A stretch of 64,000 nucleotides of DNA from Flavobacterium sp. LC2016-23 (GTDB taxonomy: Bacteria > Bacteroidota > Bacteroidia > Flavobacteriales > Flavobacteriaceae): contig NZ_WKKE01000014.1 of the NCBI RefSeq assembly GCF_009674775.1, positions 107,472 to 171,471 of the forward strand, written 5' to 3'. A program made the translations under genes and the position numbers. This document shows positions 9,696 through 19,254 of this stretch, in pieces. How positions within the stretch are numbered: the first letter of the stretch is position 1; each line of letters opens with the position of its first letter. The notes beneath the pieces were generated by a model. The model did no database searches. It had not been told where the DNA came from and was given only the letters and a program-made list of their open reading frames with translations.

Positions 9696-9945
9696 AAAAA
9701 AACCAACAAAATCAGTCTTTTACATTTATTTAATGACAAAAAGAAAAATAATATATTAACAATAATAACAATCATTTTATTCGATATATAAAAAAATAAA
9801 AGTCAATACTGAGTATTTAATAATTATTAAAAAACAAAAGTTACCCTCACTTCGTTGTTGTTTTACTAATTGAAAGGCAAATATGTCATTTTATAAGCTG
9901 TTATTTAACCTGGTAATTTGCAGATATTTTTTTATTAAATAAAAA

Positions 9946-9967
9946 AAAGACGGCCGAAACCGTCTTT
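9946..9967 (-). terminator. Terminator after the hybrid sensor gene
   Basis: 8-bp perfect stem AAAGACGG/CCGTCTTT with a 6-base loop, followed on the minus strand by a run of eight U. It begins 19 bases after the stop codon and separates the sensor from susC1. Confidence 0.88.
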
Positions 9968-9985
9968 AATACTGCTTTAAAAAAG

Positions 9986-12900
9986 CTATTGTTTATTGTT
10001 TTGTGTAGGCAGATATCCGTATTTTTCTTTATAACATTTTGTAAAATAAGAAGGAGAACTAAAACCTACTTTAAAACTAATTTCGGTTATATTATCATTG
10101 CCCAATTCTATTAATTCTTTAGCTTTTTCCAGGCGAACAGTGCGTATAAATTCATTTACCGATATACCTGTAAGGGTTTTAATTTTTCGATACAACTGGC
10201 TTCTGCTCAAAAATACCTTCGAAGCCAAATCCTCTACACTTAATTCAGGTTCACTAATGTTTTTGTTAATGTAATTCAGCACATTTTTTATAAATTCATT
10301 ATCTAAAGTGGTCGTTTTTTCTTTTGCTTTTGGAGTAATTCCGTTATAGAATTTATTAAACATAATTTGCCTGCTGTTTAGTAGCTGCACTAAACTGGAT
10401 CTTAAAATATCCATATCAAAAGGTTTACTCAGATACATATCGGCGCCGGAATCAATTCCTTCTAATCTGTCTTTAATTAATGCTTTTGCAGATAACATCA
10501 TTAGCGGAATGTGGCTGGTTTTCAAATCTGCTTTAATATTTTTACACAACTCTAAACCACTCATTACCGGCATAATGACATCTGTTAAAATCAAATCAGG
10601 TAATTTCTGCAAGGCTAATTCCAGACCCACCTGACCGTTCTCTGCTACTATAACTTTATACTCTTTTTTGAGTTCGTTTTTTAAATAATTGCGCAGTTCC
10701 ACATTGTCTTCTACAATCAGAATCGTATAAATTCGGTCCTGTTTTTCGTAATCATCCTGCGATTCAGTCTCTGCTTTTTCAACTATCGGTGTGAAGCTTA
10801 TTTTTTTCTCCTTTTTAAATTCCTCCACCAGTATTTCGTTTTCATTAAAGAATTCTTTTCCAACAGGAAATAGTAATTTAAAAGTCGTTCCTACTCCCAA
10901 TTCGCTTTCTACTTCTATGATTCCTTTGTGTAATTCTACAAATCCGCGAACAACTTCCAGTCCTATTCCTGTACTTCCATAATAGGCTTTATTTAAATTA
11001 TTTACCTGATAGAAACGGTCAAAAATTCGCTTAATATCTTTTTTGTCTAATCCCGAACCCGTATCTTCAACAATAACCTCAAAAGAGGGATAGGTGCCAG
11101 CTGAACTTATTAAAGGAAAATGAATCAGTTCTTCCTTAACTTCTACTTTTACCGTAATTCTTCCATTGTCCGGAGTCACTTTAAAAGCATTTGACACTAC
11201 ATTAAAAATAATTTTCTCGAACATTTTAGGGTCAATCCAATCTTTCAGGGTAGTTTTATTAGACTCAAACTGCAACTGAATGCCCCGACTGAATGCTTCT
11301 TCATCAAAATAACTGACAATTTCTTTTGTAAAACCTACCACTTCAATAAGTTGCAATTGCAGGGTCATTTTATTAAACTGCAATTGATTAAAATCCATTA
11401 ACTCATTGATTAAGCGGGAGAGCCTGTCCGAACTTTTCTGAATAGTCTGCAATTTATTCAGCACACCATCCGGTAATTCCTGGCTATTATTCCTGATTAT
11501 ATCTGCTAATGGATTTAAAATTAAAGTAAGCGGTGTCCTGAACTCATGCGAGATATTGGTAAAGAACTGTAACTTTTTATTATTTAATTTTTCAATTTGA
11601 AATGCTTTCTTTTTCTCAAATTCTATCATTTGTTTTTGTTTAAAACGATTCTGATAGTATTGATTGGTAAAATGAATCGCTGCAAACAGCAGTAAAGAAT
11701 AGAATAAATACGCAAAGGAAGTTTTCCACCAGGGCGGTAAAATTTCAATTTTTAATTCCAGAGGCTTTTGGCTCCAGACTCCGTTTTTTTCAGCTGCTTT
11801 AACCTTGAAGGTATAGTTGCCCGGTGCTAAATTTGTATAAGTTGCCGAACGTTTACTGCCTACATAATTCCAGGAATCCTCAAATCCCTCTAAATAATAG
11901 GCAAATTCATTTCTCGCGGGAAAAGAATAATTGACAGCAATAAAATCAATTGTAAATACAGACTGATCGTGTTTAAGGATTATTTTTTTTGTTTCCGATA
12001 TTACTTTTATCAGTGGCGAATTTTTTTCAAGCGGTCCAACCGATTTATTAAAAAGTTTTAGGTCCGTTAAATAAATTGGGAGCTGTTTTTTACTTTTAAC
12101 CAAATTCGCCGGATTAAAATAATTTAAACCTTCATAGCTTCCAAAATAAAGTAATCCATTCTCATCTTTCAGGACAGCATTGTTATTAAAATCATTTCCC
12201 AGCAAACCGTCATATATAGAGTAATTGACTGTTGTTTTGTTTTTTAAATCAAGTCTTGTAATTCCTTTCTTTCCGCTTAGCCAGATACATCCGTCATTTG
12301 ATTCTACAATGGACGAAATTGATTTTTCATGCAGCCCTTTGAAATTCACATACCATTTCAAGGCAGCTGTTTTTTTATTATAGCTGAATAAACCGGCACC
12401 GTCAGTACCAATCCAGATTTCTTTGTTTTTGGCCTCATACAAGGTATTGATTGTATGCGTGCTTTTATGATTTTCAAGCTTTGCAGACATTTTATCCCGA
12501 AAAGAAGTCACTGAAAAAGAAACAAAATCATTCGTATTAACCTTATACAGTCCTGTTGTTGATCCCACCCAGACAGCATCATCTGAATCTACCATCACCT
12601 TTCTGATGTCTGCATTCATTAACCTATTGGTTTCAAATACTTTTGAATTACAGTGATGAAATTTACCATCAGAAGGAGTATAATAATGTAATCCTTTTGA
12701 AAAAGTTCCTATCCAAATTACCCCTCTGGAATCTTCACTGATACTCATAATATTATCGGAGGCCAGATCGGGAGTATTTCTGGTATTGTAATTTATAAAA
12801 TTTGTGGTTCCTTTCTTTAAAACAAAAATTCCTTCATTCCAGCTGGATAACCAAATATTCTGCTTTTTATCAATAAATACATTGGTTATATTGTCATTGG

Positions 12901-14122
12901 TTAGTCCCGAATAAAGGCTTGTGTCAGATTTGGTAATATGTTTGAAGCTTTTAATTAATGGATTGTAAATATCGACTCCGCCGCCTTCCATAGAAATCCA
13001 TAACTGACCTTTATGATCTTTGGCAATTCCGGTCACACAATTGGTTTGCAAAGATTGTGGGTTTCCGGGCAAGCTTTCGATCACATTTACCTTGCTGTTC
13101 ATTTTATCAAAAACACCTAAGCCTTTGTTGTAATATCCCAGCCAAATTCTTTTCTCTTTATCTAAAAATAAGGACCACACAGAATTTGAACCTAAGCTGC
13201 GGAAATTGAATTTGTTGTTGACATATTTTTTTTGAACAACACCCTGATCGTTTACAATGATTAAGCCATCATTTTCTGTGGCACAAAGAATTGTTTTAGG
13301 ATCGGTTGCCAGTATTGACATGATTCTTTTTCTGGTTATAGGATAGGAAACAGCCTCTTTAACTTTAGATTTTAAATCTACCCTGACCAGTCCTCTGTAT
13401 CCATTACCAATCCACAAGGTTTGACTGCTGTCAATAAACATAGACACAATATTTTCTGAAAGCATCTGATTATCTTTTCCAGTGCCTACATTTTTAACCT
13501 TATTGGTTAGTGCGTCAACTACTTTTAAACCAAAATTGGTCCCTAAATAAATAATTCCATTTTTGTCTTTTACCAGGCAATTGATAAGGTAATCCGTTGT
13601 ATTAGAACTATCGGGATTAATTCTCGTGATTGCACGGGACTTCGTATTTAGTTTGAGTAAACCGCTGTTAAACGTTCCTAAAAAAAGATTACCCTGATTG
13701 TCCTCAATGATACTTTTGACAGAGACTACGGTTTCTTTTCTGTTTTTTTTCTGAAGATCAATACTTTCAAAAGTATTCAAATTCCGATTATAAAGACATA
13801 GTCCTTCATCTGTACCAATCCATAACCTGTTATGACTATCGACGTAAGTAACATAAATCAGATTACTATTGATCGAGTTCGCAATTTTGGAGTTTTGTTC
13901 ATAAGCTACATAATTTATCCCGTCATATTTATACAAACCTGCACCATTTGTTCCAATCCACATAAATCCAGATTGATCTTGTGTAATGGTATAAATGCCG
14001 CTTTTTGAAGTCTCTTTATTCAATAACCTAAACTGATAGTTTTCAAATGTATTTTGTGAAAACGCACTATTTAGGGTAAAAAACAAGAGAACAATTGTTC
14101 TAAAACATTTTTTTTTGGACAT
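9986..14122 (-). CDS. Hybrid two-component system sensor-regulator (HTCS)
   Basis: A 1378-residue one-protein two-component system. Signal peptide (to SAFSQ), then about 700 residues of regulator-propeller repeats (IGTDEGLCLYNR, IGTFSKGLHYY, IGTDGAGLFSYN), a Y_Y_Y domain (about 735-795, GNYTFKVKAAEKNG), a transmembrane helix (about 803-822), and a histidine kinase with the phosphoacceptor H859 in SHEFRTPLTLIL. The ATPase motifs are NVVSNAFK, DTGSGL and STGIGLEV. A receiver domain follows with phosphoacceptor D1181 in LILTDVIMP, and a C-terminal AraC HTH pair (about 1275-1375). The periplasmic propeller normally binds an oligosaccharide and activates nearby susCD promoters. It sits between the enzyme operon and susC1D1, with 262 bp upstream and its own terminator. 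The ligand is unknown but probably a xylan or arabinan fragment. Confidence 0.96.
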   Translation of the reverse strand: MSKKKCFRTIVLLFFTLNSAFSQNTFENYQFRLLNKETSKSGIYTITQDQSGFMWIGTNGAGLYKYDGINYVAYEQNSKIANSINSNLIYVTYVDSHNRLWIGTDEGLCLYNRNLNTFESIDLQKKNRKETVVSVKSIIEDNQGNLFLGTFNSGLLKLNTKSRAITRINPDSSNTTDYLINCLVKDKNGIIYLGTNFGLKVVDALTNKVKNVGTGKDNQMLSENIVSMFIDSSQTLWIGNGYRGLVRVDLKSKVKEAVSYPITRKRIMSILATDPKTILCATENDGLIIVNDQGVVQKKYVNNKFNFRSLGSNSVWSLFLDKEKRIWLGYYNKGLGVFDKMNSKVNVIESLPGNPQSLQTNCVTGIAKDHKGQLWISMEGGGVDIYNPLIKSFKHITKSDTSLYSGLTNDNITNVFIDKKQNIWLSSWNEGIFVLKKGTTNFINYNTRNTPDLASDNIMSISEDSRGVIWIGTFSKGLHYYTPSDGKFHHCNSKVFETNRLMNADIRKVMVDSDDAVWVGSTTGLYKVNTNDFVSFSVTSFRDKMSAKLENHKSTHTINTLYEAKNKEIWIGTDGAGLFSYNKKTAALKWYVNFKGLHEKSISSIVESNDGCIWLSGKKGITRLDLKNKTTVNYSIYDGLLGNDFNNNAVLKDENGLLYFGSYEGLNYFNPANLVKSKKQLPIYLTDLKLFNKSVGPLEKNSPLIKVISETKKIILKHDQSVFTIDFIAVNYSFPARNEFAYYLEGFEDSWNYVGSKRSATYTNLAPGNYTFKVKAAEKNGVWSQKPLELKIEILPPWWKTSFAYLFYSLLLFAAIHFTNQYYQNRFKQKQMIEFEKKKAFQIEKLNNKKLQFFTNISHEFRTPLTLILNPLADIIRNNSQELPDGVLNKLQTIQKSSDRLSRLINELMDFNQLQFNKMTLQLQLIEVVGFTKEIVSYFDEEAFSRGIQLQFESNKTTLKDWIDPKMFEKIIFNVVSNAFKVTPDNGRITVKVEVKEELIHFPLISSAGTYPSFEVIVEDTGSGLDKKDIKRIFDRFYQVNNLNKAYYGSTGIGLEVVRGFVELHKGIIEVESELGVGTTFKLLFPVGKEFFNENEILVEEFKKEKKISFTPIVEKAETESQDDYEKQDRIYTILIVEDNVELRNYLKNELKKEYKVIVAENGQVGLELALQKLPDLILTDVIMPVMSGLELCKNIKADLKTSHIPLMMLSAKALIKDRLEGIDSGADMYLSKPFDMDILRSSLVQLLNSRQIMFNKFYNGITPKAKEKTTTLDNEFIKNVLNYINKNISEPELSVEDLASKVFLSRSQLYRKIKTLTGISVNEFIRTVRLEKAKELIELGNDNITEISFKVGFSSPSYFTKCYKEKYGYLPTQNNKQ

Positions 14123-14384
14123 TATAAAATGATTAGTAAATTATAATTAAATATATGCTATTTAATCACAACTTAATTATTTGATTTTCAATGAATAAAA
14201 AATTTATATTTAATCTTAAAAAAAACTTTTCAAGGTTAAGATACAGCGTGTCAAACTCATTTTTTTTTGACGTTATATTCCTGTTTATCCCAGTGGATAA
14301 TTCACTTAAAATTTGGCAAACCCGGAAATTCCTGATTCTTTTTTAATAGTATGATCTTGCAGGTCACCATTCTTTTTTTTGTAA

Positions 14385-16328
14385 TTAACTTACCAGCAGT
14401 ACTCCTCCGTTACAAGGAATTTTGATTTCAATCTCCTGGTTTTTTTTAAGTTTTACGCTTTCAGCTTTTCCATTTAACTTTTCATCATCAGAATAATACT
14501 GTAACGTGGTACCTGAATCAATCATTGGCAGCTTTATTTTAAGCTTCAGTGTTTCTTTTTGAGCGTTGATTCCTGCTATGTACCATTTTGTTCCTTTACG
14601 TCTGGCAAGCACTACGAATTTACCGGGATATCCTTCTAAATAGCGAACTTCATCCCAGGTTGTGGGTACTTCTTTCATAAAATTCACAGCCCACGCAGGA
14701 GCATCGGTTAAATTGTTTGGTGCCAATGCAAAATGCTGTACACCACTTTGAAAAAGTACTGCAGTTGCTAAGGCAAACACATCGGATGTCATTCGTTTTG
14801 AACCTTTGTTGGGAATATTTTCACTATTATAAAATTTATTTAAGGCACTTCCCCCAAAATCCATACTACCCACTGTATTTCGAATAAAAGTATGTATCGA
14901 TGCATTGGCTGCTTCATTATCACAGCTTCCTTGTCCAAAATGCAGATTTTCACTTGCTAAAACAGCTTCACTTGCCGCAAAATTTGGATACATACGTTCC
15001 CAGCCTCTTGGTAATGTGCAACCGTGAAAAATAACCATCAATCCAAAATCATTCGCATCTTTCAGGATATCTTCATATAACTTCATGGTTACTTGTTTAT
15101 CTCCTCCGAAAAAATCTACTTTAATTCCTTTTACGCCAATACTTTTCATCCAGGCCATTTCTTTTTGGCGGATTATCGAATTGTCCATCATTCCTCTGGG
15201 GCCCTGAGGTGCATCATTCCAATATCCATTTGAGTTATACCACAAATACAAACCGACGCCTTTTCCAGCGCCGTATGCAGCCAGTTCAGCAATTTTATCC
15301 TTTCCGATCTGAGTGTCCCAAAGCGCATCAATTAAAATGGTCTGATATCCCATTGAAGCACTGAAATCTATATATTGTTTTTGTACCGGAAAAGTAGTGT
15401 TGCCATCCATTTTCATGATCCAGCTCCAGGAACCTTTGGTATATTGGTACGCTTTGGAAGCTTCGTATTTTGGCTTAACCAAATCAAAGGGAATTGTGGT
15501 TGCTACAATTGGCGCCAGAGTTTCTCCAATTGTAATAGTCCGCCAGGGAGTTTCCCCCATAAGAGGTATGCCCGGAGCGGTTGTTCCGTTTCCGTTATTT
15601 TCCCCTGTCATCGGAAATCCGATCGTGTACAATCCTTTATCATGACCTATTAACCTGCTGCCGCAATAACCGCTGTCTACGCCTGTTTCGGATATTAAAA
15701 CCCATCCGTTATTATTTACTTTAAAAAGACATGGAAATGTATACCCCTCACCTATACCGTTTTTGCCCATTGGAGCATCTAATGTATAGGATGTTTCATA
15801 ACTTGGTGCAGTTCTGGCAAAGCCTGTCATTGGCTTACTTTGCGGACAAAGAAAGGTAGTTGTTCCTTCCGGCAGCAGAAAACCGGATACCTCTTCCTGA
15901 ACCACACAGGAGCGGGATTCATTTTGAGGATATATTTTATACTTAAAGGCTACATTATTGTTGCTTACCCTAAATACTATATCAATAGCATCTTTATTTT
16001 CTTTACGGAAGGAAAACAGAGCTTCGTTAGCCGTATAATGCACAGTACTTTGCTTTATATTGGGCAGTTGATACGTTTCTTCCAATTTATTCTGAGCTGA
16101 ATCGGTTTTTAAAATCAGTCCCGTAGTAAAATCACCAACATTTGTTTTTAAACCTAGCGGGGAATTTTCGAGGAACGTTTTTTCATTATAGGAAATACGA
16201 TACAAAGGCATTCCGTTAGAGACCGAAAGAAAAACTTTCACTTTTCCATCGGGGCTCTTTATCACTGATTGTGCATTTAATTTAAAAAAACAAAACAGAC
16301 ACAAGTATAAAAGATATTTAAAATTCAT
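14385..16328 (-). CDS. GH97 glycoside hydrolase, retaining alpha-galactosidase type likely
   Basis: A 647-residue exported enzyme (signal to KLNAQ, residue 20). N-terminal GH97 beta-sandwich (SPDGKVKVFLSVSNGMPLYRISY), central barrel (GYQTILIDALWD, GIKVDFFGGDK, ASEAVLASEN) and C-terminal sheet domain (ARRKGTKWYIAGINAQ). D405 in KVDFF and E460 in ASENL have the 55-residue spacing I recall for the nucleophile and acid/base of the retaining branch characterised in Bacteroides thetaiotaomicron. SusB-type inverting alpha-glucosidases lack this aspartate. It therefore probably removes alpha-galactose, or beta-L-arabinopyranose, from complex xylan side chains. It is the last enzyme gene before the sensor, 52 bp after a GH43 gene. 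Confidence 0.88.
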   Translation of the reverse strand: MNFKYLLYLCLFCFFKLNAQSVIKSPDGKVKVFLSVSNGMPLYRISYNEKTFLENSPLGLKTNVGDFTTGLILKTDSAQNKLEETYQLPNIKQSTVHYTANEALFSFRKENKDAIDIVFRVSNNNVAFKYKIYPQNESRSCVVQEEVSGFLLPEGTTTFLCPQSKPMTGFARTAPSYETSYTLDAPMGKNGIGEGYTFPCLFKVNNNGWVLISETGVDSGYCGSRLIGHDKGLYTIGFPMTGENNGNGTTAPGIPLMGETPWRTITIGETLAPIVATTIPFDLVKPKYEASKAYQYTKGSWSWIMKMDGNTTFPVQKQYIDFSASMGYQTILIDALWDTQIGKDKIAELAAYGAGKGVGLYLWYNSNGYWNDAPQGPRGMMDNSIIRQKEMAWMKSIGVKGIKVDFFGGDKQVTMKLYEDILKDANDFGLMVIFHGCTLPRGWERMYPNFAASEAVLASENLHFGQGSCDNEAANASIHTFIRNTVGSMDFGGSALNKFYNSENIPNKGSKRMTSDVFALATAVLFQSGVQHFALAPNNLTDAPAWAVNFMKEVPTTWDEVRYLEGYPGKFVVLARRKGTKWYIAGINAQKETLKLKIKLPMIDSGTTLQYYSDDEKLNGKAESVKLKKNQEIEIKIPCNGGVLLVS

Positions 16329-16380
16329 AACAGAGTATGGGTTAATTAGTTTCTATTTTTTTTTCGATCACTTATGATGA

Positions 16381-17739
16381 TTACCTGGAAAAAAGCCAAT
16401 AATCAAAATATAAAATCTGACTGGAAGCTTTCCCTTTAAACACAAAATAAATATCATGTATGCCTGAAACTTTTTTGACATTGCTTTTCACAAGTGCCCA
16501 TCGATCATTCCCTCCGGTCATTGGAACTTCTACGGTGCCTATCAATTCCCCGTCAAGGCTATCCAATCGTATTTCCATGGTTACATTCCCGTTATGGGTA
16601 GTCCCTAAACGTGCCGTAAATGTCGAAGGTCCTTCTTTTCGAAAATCAACGTCTCTTACCTTTGTAAAAGCATCATTTTTCAGGGCTGTGATAAAAACCC
16701 CAACCTGCTCATTTTGCATAGCTTTTACATCTTTTGACCAAGCTATTGTTTCTGCTTCCGTTTTAATATAGGGATTAAGGACTGAGATGCCTTTCTTAAT
16801 TCCTTCTGTCATCGTGAGTTCCTTAATTTTTCCATCCGGCTGAAACGTTAATTCTTCGACCGCTACTGAACGGGTGAAACCTCCGCCTCCCGGCAAAGCT
16901 CCGTTATGATAGAAAAAATAAGTTTTTCCTTTAAAATCAATGACTCCGGGGTGATTTGTAAAACTTCCACCCTGAGTTGGCATTACAATACCCTGATATT
17001 TCCAGGGACCCGCCAGGCTTTTGCTCACAGAATAACCAATATGTTCCGGAATAGGTCCCGCTGCAAAAATCAGATAATACCAATTATTCCGCTTATAAAT
17101 CCAGGATCCTTCTTCGTAAGTGGTAGGTCTTTTAGGATCTTCTTTTCCCAGACGTTTCCCAAAAGATTCAATTGTATTGGGAACTGTTTTTATCTCGCCA
17201 CTATACGAAATCATATCTTCGTTTAATTTCACAAAATAACATTCCGGATTGCCCCAAAACAGATATGCCTGTCCATCATCATCTATAAAAACGGTGGGAT
17301 CAATATCCGCATTGCTATTGCGGATAAGAGGTTTACCCAACGGATCAATAAAAGGACCGTAAGGACTATCTGCAACAGCAACTCCTATTGATCCCTGCCC
17401 TTCTTTGTTTGTGATCGGTACGTATATATAAAACCTGCCATTGCGTTCTGCACATTGAGCTGCCCATGCGTTCATTTTAGCCCAGCTGAAATTTTTATAA
17501 GACAGTACTGCACCATGATCTGTCCAGTTTACCATATCTTCGGTAGTGTATAATTTCCAGTCGTTCATGGTAAACCATGTAGACTCGTCTTCGTCATGGC
17601 TGGTATACAAATAGACTTTGCCATTATATACCATAGGTGCAGGGTCTGCCGTGTAGTTGGTCTGTACAATTGGGTTCTGGGCAGACCCCGCCACAGAAAG
17701 AATACACAATATTAAAAAACTGATTTTTTTAAAATACAT
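16381..17739 (-). CDS. GH43 arabinofuranosidase/xylosidase with C-terminal CBM6-like domain (tandem copy A)
   Basis: A 452-residue exported protein (signal to GSAQ, residue 21). The five-bladed propeller opens with [20 protein letters not shown], where D32 is the expected catalytic base. [19 protein letters not shown] gives the modulating aspartate, and [17 protein letters not shown] the acid glutamate. Residues about 325-452 form a beta-sandwich resembling CBM6 ([49 protein letters not shown]). It belongs to the group that includes arabinoxylan arabinofuranohydrolases, which remove arabinofuranose from xylose. Gene 17804-19141 is a close paralogue only 64 bp upstream, so the two arose by tandem duplication. 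Confidence 0.88.
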   Translation of the reverse strand: MYFKKISFLILCILSVAGSAQNPIVQTNYTADPAPMVYNGKVYLYTSHDEDESTWFTMNDWKLYTTEDMVNWTDHGAVLSYKNFSWAKMNAWAAQCAERNGRFYIYVPITNKEGQGSIGVAVADSPYGPFIDPLGKPLIRNSNADIDPTVFIDDDGQAYLFWGNPECYFVKLNEDMISYSGEIKTVPNTIESFGKRLGKEDPKRPTTYEEGSWIYKRNNWYYLIFAAGPIPEHIGYSVSKSLAGPWKYQGIVMPTQGGSFTNHPGVIDFKGKTYFFYHNGALPGGGGFTRSVAVEELTFQPDGKIKELTMTEGIKKGISVLNPYIKTEAETIAWSKDVKAMQNEQVGVFITALKNDAFTKVRDVDFRKEGPSTFTARLGTTHNGNVTMEIRLDSLDGELIGTVEVPMTGGNDRWALVKSNVKKVSGIHDIYFVFKGKASSQILYFDYWLFSR

Positions 17740-17803
17740 ATCATTTTTATTATGCCATTAGCTTTTTACTTGTTTCGTAAATGTTTTTATCCAAACCTTA
17801 AAA

Positions 17804-19141
17804 TTAGGATTTAAACGTCCACCAATCCAAATTAAACAAAGACGCTCCATCTCCTTTGAAAACGAAGAAAATACTATGCAATCCCTTTACTTTTTTAACC
17901 TTGCACTGAAATTTTTTCCAGTTATTTACATCTCCGGTATTTCCGATCTCGCAAATTCCTATGATCTGGCCGTTTTGGCCGTCTAAACGAATTTCTATTT
18001 TCCCGCCTTTAATTGAAGCTGCGGTAACTTCAAATTTTCTCGCCCCTTTGTTAAAGTCGGCCTCTTTTACCTCAATGAAATCATTGTTGTCTATTTTGGT
18101 TATAAATACCTCGTTCTGACTCTTTTTTTCAGATTTCAGTCCTTCACTCCATGCCATTGTTTCGGCTTCAACACGCTTAAACGGGTTTATTTTCCCAACT
18201 GCTTCTGGCCCGTCTACAGACCAGTAGGGCAGCGTTTTTATTGTTCCGTCTTCGTTGTAAATTATCTCGTCCATATCTACCGAACGTCTTTCGTAAAAGG
18301 TAGCTGTTTGTCGTTTTAAAATATCGTAGCTATGTCCAAAACAATATGATTTTCCTTTGTAATCAATAATTCCCGGATGATTTCCTCTTGTTTTATCACT
18401 CGCTTCGACCACCATGCCTTTATATTCCCAGGGTCCTGTTGGTGAGTTGCTCATTGCGTAACCAATTCCTTCAGGACAACAGGTGGATGCATAAGACAAG
18501 TAATAACGTCCTTCGTGTTTATAAACCCACGGGCCTTCCTGATAGTTCTTTGGTTTTACAGGTTCTTTAACTACTTCCCCGGAATAAGATATCATGTCGG
18601 GATTTAGTTTCACATAATATAAATCAGGATTTCCCCAATATAAATAAGCCTGCCCGTCATCATCAATAAACGGATTTGGATCAATATCATTCCATAAATG
18701 ATCGGTTTCAATCAGGCGCTTTCCAAGCGGATCTTTAAATGGCCCATAAGGAGTGTCTGCAACCGAAACGCCAATTCCTTGTCCGTGCATGGGGCAGTAC
18801 AGGTAGAATTTACCGTTGCGTTCTATAGCCTGCACCGCCCATGCACCATTATCAGGTTTCACCCAATTGAAATCTTTCAGGGAGGCAACAATACCATGAT
18901 CGGTCCAGTTGACCATATCCGTTGAGCTGTAAAGCAGCCAGTTAAGCATTTTAAATCCAGTGGCATCATCCTCATCATGTGAGGTATACAGAAATACAGT
19001 GTCCTTATAAACCAGCGGAGCCGGATCGGCGGTATAACTTGTCTGAATAATGGGTTTTTGCTTAATATCGCTTTGAGCATTTCCATTGAAAACGATCATC
19101 ATAAACAAACAAAATATTAGTAATAACTTTACTTTTTTCAT
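17804..19141 (-). CDS. GH43 arabinofuranosidase/xylosidase with C-terminal CBM6-like domain (tandem copy B)
   Basis: A 445-residue exported paralogue of the next gene downstream. The signal ends near GNAQ (residue 23). Catalytic base D39 in TADPAPLVYKDTVFLYTSHD, modulator in [19 protein letters not shown], acid glutamate in NYQEGPWVYKHEGRYYL. The C-terminal part (about 320-445) repeats the CBM6-like sandwich (AETMAWSEGLKSEKK, GGKIEIRLDGQNGQIIGICEI, GLHSIFFVFKGDG). Copy B has a distinct loop rich in cysteine (STCCPEGIGYAMS) where copy A has [13 protein letters not shown], in the blade lining the active site, so the copies may differ in which arabinosyl linkage they accept. It lies 113 bp after the GH3 gene. 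Confidence 0.88.
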   Translation of the reverse strand: MKKVKLLLIFCLFMMIVFNGNAQSDIKQKPIIQTSYTADPAPLVYKDTVFLYTSHDEDDATGFKMLNWLLYSSTDMVNWTDHGIVASLKDFNWVKPDNGAWAVQAIERNGKFYLYCPMHGQGIGVSVADTPYGPFKDPLGKRLIETDHLWNDIDPNPFIDDDGQAYLYWGNPDLYYVKLNPDMISYSGEVVKEPVKPKNYQEGPWVYKHEGRYYLSYASTCCPEGIGYAMSNSPTGPWEYKGMVVEASDKTRGNHPGIIDYKGKSYCFGHSYDILKRQTATFYERRSVDMDEIIYNEDGTIKTLPYWSVDGPEAVGKINPFKRVEAETMAWSEGLKSEKKSQNEVFITKIDNNDFIEVKEADFNKGARKFEVTAASIKGGKIEIRLDGQNGQIIGICEIGNTGDVNNWKKFQCKVKKVKGLHSIFFVFKGDGASLFNLDWWTFKS

Positions 19142-19254
19142 GATTTTGAATTATTTTAGTAAGCCTTATTTAATTTCTTTTTAAAGCGCTGAACTGAAAT
19201 TGTATTAAATCAGGACCTCCCGTTAATTTTTTAACCGAACCTGTTGAATGCCTG

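Larger units (their letters stand above)
9395..9985. other. Long leader/regulatory region upstream of susC1
   Basis: About 590 bases with no gene. It contains the terminator of the sensor gene (9946-9967), an AT-rich stretch, an inverted repeat (9669-9695) and a -7 element (9621-9628). The predicted transcript has a leader of roughly 220 bases before susC1, which is long enough for post-transcriptional control, but I see no recognisable riboswitch. Confidence 0.5.

Noticed and set aside
12036..12047. CCAACCGATTTA inside the hybrid sensor gene, resembling the operator on the minus strand
   Set aside because: 9 of 12 bases, one arm broken, inside coding sequence; expected by chance.
14250..14300. 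Possible promoter of the hybrid sensor (TGAGTTTG)
   Set aside because: One mismatch in the invariant TA and no TTG at the proper distance; too weak to list.
15375..15653. Two overlapping plus-strand open frames inside the GH97 gene
   Set aside because: They are antisense to a well-supported enzyme gene, have no family features and no promoter; they are shadows. The same holds for the other short antisense frames in the window.
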